Below, piece after piece: positions 44,801 through 54,074 of a DNA stretch of 64,000 bases; position 1 is the stretch's first letter, and the number at the start of each line of letters is the position of its first letter. Both the position numbers and the translations under genes were made by a program. The notes beneath the pieces were generated by a model, which worked only from the letters and a program-made list of their open reading frames with translations, made no database searches and was not told the origin of the DNA. The DNA comes from Sipunculus nudus (Eukaryota; Annelida; Sipuncula; Golfingiida; Sipunculidae), in the NCBI GenBank assembly GCA_026874595.1, contig CM049316.1, forward strand, positions 50,470,695 to 50,534,694. Direction: 5' to 3'.

Positions 44801-47173
44801 TTTCCACCGCTGTTTTTTTTTGTTTTTGCATTTCTGCTTTCAAGTTAGCGTTAATATCCACCAGTGTATTGATTTCATCAGCAAAGTGAACCATTTGGTA
44901 TTGCTGATTGATTTTAAAAAGTTTAATGATATATCTGAACATGTTTTTGATCAGCTGCGTGGGGTCATCGTCACAAAAAAATTTCGTCTGTTGTCGGTTG
45001 ATGTTGTACGAAATGGCAACAGAAACGGGGATATGTTTGGACAAGATTTCCGTGCGGTCGGTGGAAGGAATGTCAGTTTCCTTGAGCAAGATCGATTCAA
45101 ATTCAAAAACGACAAAAGGTTTATAAAACCTTTTGGTTTTAGGTACTTTGACCCCAAGGCTGGCTAGTTCATCGAACATGTTCATGGGCTGGACATACTG
45201 ACCCCCGACGAACGAATTTTTCGGGAACATTCCCCCGTCACATATTTTTTCATGCTTATGCAGGTAATCAGCTCTTTTAAAATCTCTACCGCACTGTATG
45301 CAGTGATATGTCCCGGAATACAACCCAAAATTTTTTAAGTAGGACAAATGACCAGAGGTCATCCACACATCCCCGTCCATCATTACATTAGATTGTGTGG
45401 GTTCTGGACAGGTCAAATCTAAATACATCGTCTGCGAGAATTCGTCACACGTTTTGTAAACGTGTACGACTTTTTCCTCAGGTTCGAGGTGTTTTTTCTT
45501 TTTTTAACCTGTTCGTCAGAGTTTTCAGTAGGCATAAGGAGGATTTTGGTGTAGATGTTAATATTGATCCCAAAAAACCTCTCCAGCTCTAACATTTCTT
45601 CCATCTCAACCCCCGGAAAATATATTAGGGATTCTTTCTTTTGAGTTCCAGACCAATCTGGGCGACAATCAGGGATTTTCTGGGTGACGGGTCGGACCAT
45701 CAAATGATCACCTTTGACCCCTACATCCCTGTTAATCCACCAGAGGGCCAGTTGGCGGGCAGATTTTGTAAAATCTTTTTTGTTTTTTGGGCAACTGTTT
45801 CTGTGATATGTCAAACAACGGAAGAAACAGAGATGGTCTTTGTATTTTTGGTAGTCTAGCAGGAATGACTTTACACTTTTACTCTGTTTGATGTGTGCAG
45901 GAAGTTGCGGGTTCGTCCAATGCCCCATAGTGTGTTCGGTCAGGGCTACATAATACTTTACGTTGGTCGGGCACACTAAAATCCAGTCCGTGTCAGGTCG
46001 GTCTCTTTCTAACATGAATTTCAAATCATTTGATAAAAACTGTTCGGCTATTTTTGTTATGTCTTTGCAGGAATTTACTTTACATGGCATTTCCTGACCT
46101 ACCCCGTCTTGTAACAGACGGGTGTTATGTTCTGGATTGAAGAACATGTACTCACCCGTTTTCTTGTTCAATAGGATCCTGCCCACCCCTACTTGAATTT
46201 TAAATTTTTTTGGCACATTGTCCACAATAAAGTTTAATTGTTCCACCAATTTTTCACTGTCCATCTCCTCGTCAGCCTGCAGACCAAAATTGAAAGAATA
46301 CTCCGGGCGGGATTCGTCATTGGCGTAAGAATGTAAATGTGACTGTTCGTTTATGAGATTCCGGAATATTGACCTTTTATGTTGCTCCACAAATTCTTCT
46401 AATTGGTGCAGTCCCATATGCGAATACGTGTGCACATATCCTTCTACTTTACGAGCAAAACTCCTGTTGCATGTATGACAGGTAAAATCTGTTTTGTCCG
46501 GTTTCACTAACACAAAGTCCTCAATTTTGAGTTGATGTGACGTTTTCTGGTATTTGTTTTGTTTATTGGTTTCCTGTGAGGGACGATTTTTTCTTTTACC
46601 CCCACCTTTGGTGACCGGCTTAGGTTCAGGCGCGTGTTGGCTTTCGAACCGAATTCTGCGTATATGTTTATCACAAAGTTCACAAGCTTGTAAATTCACC
46701 TCTTCCCCGATATACCCTTCCGTTTGCAGTCTTTTGATCAAGGGGTGGGGTACCCTATGGGCTTGCACCCAATGATGTACCAGATATTCTTTTTTCTGGA
46801 ATGCCGCTGTCACACACATATGACATTTGTTGTTCTTAAAATGTTGAAGTGCACGAGTGTTCATGACTAAACACGCTCTGAATTGTAACGAGGAACTAGA
46901 CATTTCATGTTGTCTCATCAAATGTTGTCTGTAGAAGGCATATTGTATCCGCGTTTCACAACAGTGACATTTAATTATCTTATGCGACACCTTCCTAATG
47001 GTCAAGGGGTCCGTTGTTACATCCGGACCGCGCATGATAACTCCACAACAGTGTCTTCTGTTAGGGGTGGTCAACTCGCACTCATGTTTTCGTTTCGAGT
47101 AGGTTTCTGTGAAGGTTACTCCACATTTCTCACAGAAACCGTATTTCTTTCTGTAGGTGCCACTTCCCCTCAT
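41701..47173 (-). pseudogene. polB: Protein-primed type DNA polymerase B with zinc fingers, fragmented
   Basis: ATG at 47173. Coding runs through successive frames 47173-45419, 45428-44766, 44785-44495, 44564-42408, 42475-42077, 42185-41880 and 41949-41701, so at least six frameshifts. The N-terminal part has about five C2H2-type fingers (such as CHTCNRSFARKVEGYVHTYSH) and one more (CIQCGRDF) in the next piece, then the motif CFFRCLTYH. Exonuclease: FEFES (motif I, Glu in place of Asp), VGFNSSKYD (II), YNELD (III). Polymerase: GFDANSLYPYVM (A) and KLTMNSAYG (B). The YxDTDS motif (C) is absent from every frame at 42440-42500, where it is expected. The C-terminal end reads DGIHTIPI. The enzyme would copy a linear genome from protein primers; this copy cannot. 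Confidence 0.93.
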
Positions 47174-47190
47174 CGTTTTACAATTATGCC

Positions 47191-48490
47191 CGCACGCTCA
47201 CACACATCTGATATGCTCCGTTGCCAGTGACACAACTGAAATTGTTCTTAACACTGATAACCGGACATAACCTGTGTATGTAACGGGTAGCTATTTCAAA
47301 CAATGCAAGTACTTCCTGACCTTTATCTATACAAACAAACCACCGGGGGCTCATGACAAGGATGTGTTATGGTTCATAAACTGGGACACCCACATAAACA
47401 GACTGTGACCCAGGATATAATCAATAAATGCTGTATGTAACGGGTAGCTATTTCAAACAATGCAAGTACTTCCTGACCTTTATCTATACAAACAAACCAC
47501 CGGGGCTCGTGACAAGAATGTGTTATGGTTCATAAACTGGGACACCCACATAAACAGACTGTCCGCACGCTTACACACATCTGATATGCTCCGTTGCCAG
47601 TGACACAACTGAAATTGTTCTTAACACTGATAACCGGACATAACCTTTGTATGTAACGGGTATCTATTTCAAACAATGCAAGTACTTCCTGACCTTTATC
47701 TATACAAACAAACCACCGGGGGCTCATGACAAGGATGTGTTATGGTTCATAAACTGGGACACCCACATAAACAGACTGTGACCCAGGATATAATCAATAA
47801 ATGCTGTATGTAACGGGTAGCTATTTCAAACAATGCAAGTACTTCCTGACCTTTATCTATACAAACAAACCACCGGGGCTCGTGACAAGATTGTGTAATG
47901 GTTCATAAACTGGGACACCCACATAAACAGACTGTCGGCACGCTTACACACATCTGATATGCTCCGTTGCCAGTGACACAACTGAAATTGTTCTTAACAC
48001 TGATAACCGGACATAACCTGTGTATGTAACGGGTAGCTATTTCAAACAATGCAAGTACTTCCTGACCTTTATCTATACAAACATACCACCGGGGGCTTAT
48101 GACAAGGATCTGTTATGGTTCATAAACTGGGACACCCACATAAACAGACTGTGACCCAGGATATAATCAATAAATGCTGTATGTAACGGGTAGCTATTTC
48201 AAACAATGCAAGTACTTCCTGACCTTTATCTATACAAACAAACCACCGGGGCTCGTGACAAGAATGTGTTATGGTTCATAAACTGGGACACCAATATAAA
48301 CAAAATGTACCCCAGGATGTTATCAATAAATGCTGTATGTAACGGGCAGCTATTTCAAACAATGCAAGTACTTCCTTGCCTTTATCTATACAAACATACC
48401 ACCGGGGGCTTATGACAAGGATCTGTTATGGTTCATAAACTGGGACACCCACACAAACAAACCATACACAGGATGTATTCTCTATCATAA
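47191..48490 (-). repeat. Tandem array, 373-bp unit with 157-bp subunits
   Basis: The larger unit starts at 47191, 47564 and 47937 (period 373). Each holds two 157-bp subunits; subunit starts ('tgtatgtaacggg') are at 47275, 47432, 47648, 47805, 48021, 48178 and 48335. Subunits carry AATAAA ('tcaataaatgctg'). The array lies directly upstream of the polymerase gene. Rightward frames in it are described with 48330-48542. Confidence 0.95.
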
Positions 48491-48542
48491 CCCATTTAGA
48501 CAGACAATCATCTCTTACCCAGTCTCCGTTCAACTTGATTAA
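48330..48542 (+). CDS. Small ORF at the end of the tandem array
   Basis: 70 codons, ATG at 48330, starting MLYVTGSYFKQCKYF and ending ISYPVSVQLD. The first 45 codons equal the 157-bp subunit; the other subunits repeat this part but end early (stop TGA before 'cccagg') or lose frame by one G (cccgggg versus cccggggg). So the array looks like amplification of the 5' part of this ORF. Orientation is opposite to the neighbouring genes. Product unknown, and coding is uncertain. Confidence 0.3.
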   Translation: MLYVTGSYFKQCKYFLAFIYTNIPPGAYDKDLLWFINWDTHTNKPYTGCILYHNPFRQTIISYPVSVQLD

Positions 48543-48760
48543 ATTGTCAACACAGATGCAGGATGTAGCAAGGAAAGGTTTATTGATAGCATTATCATTA
48601 ATATACGGGATTGATTGGTTGATTGATCTTTATTAACATTGCACATACTACAAGGAGCAGCCATATAACATGCAAGGGATATAACAAACAAGAAAACTAC
48701 AGGAGTAGAACATAAAAAATAATGATAAATGTAAACCTAATATGTCAAACATGGCTATAC
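48543..48760. other. Intergenic, probable 3' UTR of the zinc-finger gene
   Basis: AT-rich. TTTATT on this strand (AATAAA leftward) near 48578-48583 and 48629-48634 could end the spliced gene's transcript. Nothing else seen. Confidence 0.4.
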
Positions 48761-49989
48761 TTATTTTTTATTACGTGACAATACAGAAGAGATGATTTCC
48801 TCAATTTTTGTAAGGTGAAACCTTACACGGTTCATCTCTTCTGGTGTTGAATCAGGGCTGCTTTCAATGACCTCCACCTCGTTGAGGGTCCAATCGAAAT
48901 CTGGAATCTCTTCGAAATCTGGATTCTTCATATTAGGTTCTACTGTTAGGAAGACAAAAATGTAAATAACACGTGTTAGTCTCCGTTTGTATTGATTTTT
49001 ATTACATATAATATGTATATGTATAAAATATATTATACTTACTAGATTGAAAAAAATCCTCCAATTTTTCCTGGTTCCATTATGGTACACCAGGTTGAGA
49101 CTCCGGTTTAGTAGGTGAACTGGGTAGAGGTTTCGCCAGGGGTGAATCGCTGACCAGTTGTTTCATAGCGGCTGGAACACTGCTTTTTTTCGCTCTCTCT
49201 TCTATGTCAGTATTGACTTCTGTCTTGTACATGCATATCCCCTCAGCGTAAGAATTGGAATTTGTTAACAAATCAGCTGGGATGGCCTCAACCAGTTCAT
49301 TGTAGGTGTGACCATCTGGGTGGTATGGCGGTTCATATGAATTGTTGTTGCAGACAAGACAATTTCCTAAATTGTCAAACGAGGCGTCCTGTTAAAAAAA
49401 AAACACACACACAGATAATTAAATTTTCTATTTTTACTTATAAAATCAAATTATATTTTTGTTTCTGTTTTTTTTTTTTTTTTTAACAAACTAAAAAGGA
49501 AAACTCGCACCGGGATTCGAACCCGGATCGCTCCATTTAAGCCGGCAGAATGATAAGCCCATTACACTACACAAGCTCCCCTATATATATATATATATAT
49601 ATACCCAAAGTATAGCGTTAGATATAGCTTACCTGCATCATGACATAGTCGTCCCATTCCGACGTGGTGTGCTGGAAAGGGTGGTCGTCATTGTGTATCC
49701 CACACAGCTCACACCTTTCCTTTGCATACGAAATGTCCCGCAAGGAGCTTGCCTTTACCCTGGCCAAAGCTGGAAATTTGGCCAGGTCGGGAACCTGCCG
49801 TTGCAGGCCACTAGGTCCGGGCACTGGGCTCGATGGGGTCTTATCCTGGATTTGAGGCGAGCGAGTGTTAGCTCTCCAACGAGCGGGACAAGCTTTTTTA
49901 TTGTACTGGTGCTCCACCATCCCGTCTCTGGAGCTGAAGTTCTTATTACAGTACTTGCAGCTTGTTGGTTGAACCTTAACCTTAGGCAT
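48761..49989 (-). CDS. Spliced three-exon zinc-finger gene, one in-frame stop
   Basis: Exon 1 49989-49633 (ATG at 49989), intron 1 49632-49389, exon 2 49388-49043, intron 2 49042-48943, exon 3 48942-48761. Donors read CAG|GTAAGC and CTA|GTAAGT; acceptors TTAACAG|GAC and CTAACAG|TAG. Exon lengths 357, 346 and 182 keep one frame (phases 0 and 1). Three zinc-binding clusters: C11, C14, H27, C34 (CKYCNKNFSSRDGMVEH); CELCGIHNDDHPFQH; and CLVCNNNSYEPPYHPDGH. An acidic end follows (PDFEEIPDFDW). About 294 residues. TAA at 49080-49082 lies in frame within exon 2. Last gene before the right TIR; a nuclear regulator is possible. No family recognised. Confidence 0.65.
49501..49578 (-). tRNA. tRNA-like sequence or tRNA pseudogene in intron 1
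   Basis: The 78-nt leftward sequence has a perfect T arm (CCGGG TTCGAAT CCCGG), which includes the pol III B box, an A-box-like 'TAGTGTAATGGGC', and acceptor strands GAGCTTG/CGAGTTT that pair with three G-U. The anticodon arm does not form a clean 5-bp stem with a 7-nt loop; the loop region reads GGCTTAAAT. The anticodon cannot be assigned. Likely a decayed tRNA or pol III element head. Confidence 0.45.
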
Positions 49990-50020
49990 TGTGATTTGGA
50001 AGAAAAACTTAGTTGCTGGA

Positions 50021-50030
50021 CTTATAAAAA
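50021..50030 (-). promoter_or_regulatory. TATA-like box upstream of zinc-finger gene
   Basis: Leftward 'tttttataag' about 35 bp before the ATG at 49989; the leader would be very short ('agcaactaagtttttcttcc'). Confidence 0.4.
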
Positions 50031-50109
50031 ATCAGGTGTTCACACAAAGAGGTTTGAACGGTAAATGATTGCCGCCTGATAGTTTCCCCGCCAGATTTTT
50101 TCAGAGCGA

Positions 50110-50330
50110 GGCTTGGCGGGTATGCATTTAACTTAATAATTATTCACAGCTACAGCCTCCCACCAGGTCCCAGAGCGAGGCTTGGCGCGCACCTGGGGTC
50201 GGTGGCCTTATCGCTTATACTGCATGGCTAGGCGCGCACCTGGGGTCGGTGGCCTTATCGCTTATACTGCATGGCTAGGCGCGCACCTGGGGTCGGTGGC
50301 CTTATCGCTTAAACTTTGTCACCTGCGGCC
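50110..50330. repeat. Subterminal tandem repeat, three 50-bp copies
   Basis: Three near-identical copies of 'ggcgcgcacctggggtcggt' + 'ggccttatcgctta(tactgcatggcta)' between about 50184 and 50320. The same words recur in both TIRs ('gcgcgcaccaacatcac', 'gatggccttatcgct'), so they are TIR-derived. Confidence 0.85.
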
Positions 50331-51245
50331 TGCCGGACTTATCAGAGACACGAGGAAGCATTCGGCCTCATTCAACCTGCGTTCGCGATGCTCCGTAAGG
50401 TGGACTTTTATTGATAAGCCTCGCTTTTGCTTCGTGTTGGGTTCGATTATTAACAGCTGCATCCTCCCGTCAGATCCGAGAGCGAGGCTGGGCATTTTAA
50501 CGACTAGGCACGCACCGAGCTTGGACAAAGATGTCCCCGTTACGAGTCTCAAAACGCGGTTCGTATATATTATAATTGATAATATACTGTTTCAAAATAT
50601 GGAATCTGTGGATTGGAAAATTCATAAATGACCCAAAGACTTCCCCGTTACGAGTCTCAAGACGCGATGCGTAGATGTTATTATTAATAACATACGTCTT
50701 AAAAACATGGAGTCCATGGATGTGAAAATTCATAAATTGCCTCTTCCCACCATAATTAAAAAGGAAATGATTCAAATTAAAGATTTTTATTGGTTTTGAG
50801 TGAAAAACTACCATATTCAAACAGGAAGTGATTCAAATTAAAGATTTTTATTGGTTTCAAGTTTAACTTTTACTGTTTCCGTGTTTTATTATACCTGATA
50901 CACTTGGATTTTGAAATGATTTAAAGTGTAAATTTACTGATCTCGTCACCATATTGTGTTTGATTTTAACTGATAAACTTGGACTTTGAATCAATTTTAA
51001 GTGTATGTTTCACCGTCTTACGTCACCATATTGATTTGGATTTACCAAATTTACCTGGATTTTAATTGAGTTTAAGTGTATGTTTTACTATTAGTCGTCA
51101 CCATATTGTGTTGGATTTTACCATATACACTTTGATTATAAATGTGGAGTACCGTACGAACCCGTGCATGGATTTATATATATATATATATATTATTTGT
51201 GAACACGTGTGCTCGCGAGGCTTGATATTTGAACGACCAGACACG
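50331..51245. repeat. Subterminal region of degenerate TIR-like and short repeats
   Basis: Contains a partial TIR-like block (50330-50530: 'cgaggaagcattcggcctca', 'aacgactagg'), two copies of 'ccccgttacgagtctcaa.acgc' (50535 and 50645), two of 'ttcaaattaaagatttttat' (50771 and 50833), and about four of 'gtcaccatattg' with 'aagtgtatgtttt' (50945-51120). No gene. Confidence 0.75.
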
Positions 51246-51650
51246 CACTCAACCATAACAATCGCGGAGCTTGGCATTTTAACGACTAGGCGCGCACCAA
51301 CATCACACGAGATAACATCTGATGGCCTTATCGCTAAACCTTTGTTACCTGCGGCCTGCCGGCGGCCTGCCGGCGGCCAGCCGGCAGCCAGCCGTTCTTA
51401 TCAGAGACACGAGGAAGCATTCGGCCTCACTCATTCGAGCCTAACGACGTGCCGCCTGGGTGCTCCGTATAATACTAAGGATAATGGCACAAAATGTGTT
51501 GTATTTTACCAGAATCAATTGGATTATAGCAGGGGTGTACCGTACGAACCCGTGTATGGATATATATTTTGTGTGAAAATGTGTTATACCAAGTATTTTG
51601 TGTTCGGTGTTCACCCAATGCCCAGGTCACGGAGGTTATCTTTTAGCAGA

Positions 51651-51698
<48 letters not shown>

Positions 51699-52426
51699 TA
51701 ACTGGTGATACAGTGTGTCCCATGGATTATATAGCAGCAGGAGAGCATTAGAAGTCCGAAAATTACAGTAAGTACAAGTTTTGACTGTGTCCTATTCTCT
51801 CTGTCTGCTTGTGCTTTGCTTCGGTAGTAGTTCAAATATACACAATAACTGCCTCTTTCTCTCTATCTAGATATAATAAAATGCACACTTTCTGCTTATT
51901 TTCTATTTAGCACCCATTGATTTTTCATCATGTCATGTGTTATAAGGCTATATGTGTATATATGTTTATTCAACACATTTTTCGACATAGTTAGGTGGCA
52001 TCGTTTTTTGAAAGTAGACCAAGTCTAACACCCACCTGACGGGACTATCAACTCATAGAACATCCAGCGCGTTCCATAAGGAATTGCAATAGATGTCGAG
52101 TGGTTCAAAGTCCTAACCAGTGGGTCGTTACTTCCTTGTCCCTTTTACCAGACCATAACAACAACAAACTCAACCCAAACAATAACAAACTCAACCATAA
52201 CAATAACAAACTCAACCATAACAATAACAAACTCAACCATAACAATAACAATAACATTACAACCATAACAAGCACACACCCAACCACAACAATAACACTT
52301 CCTCGGTCACTCGGTCACCTACTGACCTACTTCTGACACCTCACGTCAACAATAACACACGGTCCTCTCAAACCGACTTGGCCTACATGCAATAAACGAT
52401 ACCACCAAACTATGTCTACTACTACT
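51246..52426 (-). repeat. Polinton right terminal inverted repeat (about 1.2 kb)
   Basis: Reverse complement of 23175-24291 and nearly identical in its outer part. Differences: a block of about 70 bp around 51351-51420 ('gcctgccggcggcc' type repeats plus 'cagagacacgaggaagcatt') arranged differently from the left copy, an 8-bp 'gtcactcg' duplication at about 52307, and fewer 21-bp units (52152-52258). It ends CTATGTCTACTACTACT at 52426. Confidence 0.95.
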
Positions 52427-52432
52427 GATGTC
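52427..52432. repeat. Target-site duplication GATGTC, right copy
   Basis: Follows the last base of the Polinton and continues into 'tgcagagtaaatgtgaatg', the expected rest of the satellite monomer interrupted at 23174. Confidence 0.95.
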
Positions 52433-53060
52433 TGCAGAGTAAATGTGAATGAAGGTGGCGACACCTGTAATAAAATTGAGAAACCTGTCCAGGATGTATA
52501 AAACTGCAAAATTTCAGGTGGATAAGTCAAACCACTGCTGAGATATGAGTGATTTTATCCAAAGGCAGATGAACAGATGGACGCTGTGCATAAGTGGTTG
52601 CAGAAGGCACCACCAGTTTTGCCTATGATAAAGAGCTATGTAAGATCTATACACAAGCAAAATTTTGGCCCAATCGGTCAAACGGTTCCCGAGATATGAG
52701 CTTGGATGTCTACAGAGTAAATGTGAATGAAGGTGGCGCCATCTGTCATAAAATTGAAAAAGCTGTCCAGGATGTATAAACCTGCAAAATTTCAGGTGGA
52801 TAAGTCAAACCACTGCTGAGATATGAGTAATATTATCCGAAGGCAGATGAACAGATGGACGCTGTGCAAAATTGGTTGAAGGTGGTGCCACCATTTTTAG
52901 TGTATGTTATAAAGCTATTAAAGGGCTACATTTGTGCAAAATTTTTAGCCTGATCGGTCAAACGGTTCCCGAGATATGTGGGTTTATGTGTGGAAACAGA
53001 CGCACAAATGGACACTGGGCAGCAAGGAAAGGTAAGAGGTCAACCAAAAATGAAGGCGCA
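52427..53060 (+). repeat. 278-bp satellite, right part
   Basis: 'aggtggcg' marks monomers at 52453 and 52731 (period 278), in phase with the array left of the Polinton. The last monomer, from about 52880, is more diverged and ends near 53060. Confidence 0.9.
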
Positions 53061-53174
53061 GCAATTCACATGTGACCTGATGATAAACCCAATTCGCTTT
53101 AAATGCAAACCAAGTTTTTTTCAAACAGTTGAAAGTTATAGTTCCAATAATCTGGGAATTCTGCATCTAAACAT

Positions 53175-53243
53175 TGTGTCCAGACGTCTAGACGCTGTGT
53201 CTAGACGTCTAGACACATTGTCTAGACCCCCCCCCCCAGCCAG
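53175..53243. repeat. Nested AGACGTCT palindromes and C run
   Basis: 'gtctagacgtctagac' types repeat three times in 60 bp, able to fold on themselves, followed by a run of ten C (about 53227-53237). Confidence 0.8.
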
Positions 53244-53334
53244 GTCAGTTGCCATGGTGATGTCTGGACCCCACCTGTTTGTACTGAGTGACCTCTTGAC
53301 TTGGCTGCATGAAGTCAAATCTGTACTCAAATAC

Positions 53335-54018
53335 AGAAAGCCTTTTTCAATTGGCTACAATGTTTTTTAAAACTGTATTTACCCAATCTATTCTTATAAA
53401 ACTGGCAGAACCCTACCATAGAATAATTCTTGTAAAGTTTAAACCAATCAGCTGAACAGTTTCATCATAAATCAGTGTATAAGCTAGAAGAGTTTAAACT
53501 TACATTTTTGCTTGTAAAAAACACATCAATGTAGGTGGCGCCACCAATACCTCAAAATCAGATATGACATATGTGACAAACATTGGTATAAAATTTGGTC
53601 ATTGTATCTCTAGCCGTTTCTGAGATTTTAATTTTAGTGTGCTTTTTTGGACAGATGACTAAGTTCAACCTCCTGTAACTCGGCCCAAAATCTCCGAACT
53701 GGAACCATTCAAACAAACTTGAGAGAGATTGTTCCAGGGATCATTTCTGTGAAATATTGGACAATTTGGCTGGACAGTTTCAGAGAAGAAGATTTTTAAA
53801 GGTTTTTAAGCTTTTTCCCTATAAAATCTAAGAAAATGCAGTTGGCCAAAAAATAAGCAAAATCCGATGGAGTTTTTTAGATGACTAATTTTTTGCATAA
53901 AATTTGGTGATGCTAACTCTTGCTGTTTTCAAGATAGTATGGGTTAACGTACAGACGCCGGACGCCGGACGGACGACGGACGACGCCACACCATCGCATA
54001 AGCTCACAGGTTCGCTAA
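53335..54018 (+). repeat. Interspersed repeat, copy 2 (about 680 bp)
   Basis: Second copy of the repeat at 527-1175, same strand, with GGTGGCGCCACC intact at about 53536-53547 and a 'ggacg' simple repeat near its end. Confidence 0.85.
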
Positions 54019-54074
54019 AAACAGATCAGTGGTTTTGATATTGGGCAGTCCTGAAGTGTGAAATTAGGTTTTTA

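Larger units (their letters stand above)
23175..52426. mobile_element. Polinton/Maverick (adintovirus-like) element, complete, 29,252 bp
   Basis: Defined by exact ends (AGTAGTAGTAGACATAG and its inverse), 1.1-1.2-kb inverted repeats and a 6-bp target duplication. It codes for the diagnostic Polinton set: protein-primed type DNA polymerase B, rve integrase, A32-type packaging ATPase, adenain-like cysteine protease and double-jelly-roll major capsid protein. The size is above the common 15-20-kb Polintons and within the range of large adintovirus-like forms. Rightward genes occupy 24.4-35.7 kb and leftward genes 35.8-50 kb, with poly(A) signals back to back at 35765-35810. Many genes are broken, so this is probably a non-autonomous or dead provirus. 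Confidence 0.97.

Noticed and set aside
49501-49578. Functional suppressor tRNA (loop containing TTA) that could read the in-frame TAA codons
   Set aside because: The anticodon stem pairs poorly in every register tried, position 33 would not be T, and the D arm does not fit. The stops also include TAG. A decayed tRNA-like sequence is more likely.
50182-51701. Rightward frames across the subterminal region and right TIR
   Set aside because: They cross tandem repeats and a (TA)n tract and are not kept in the left TIR; not genes.
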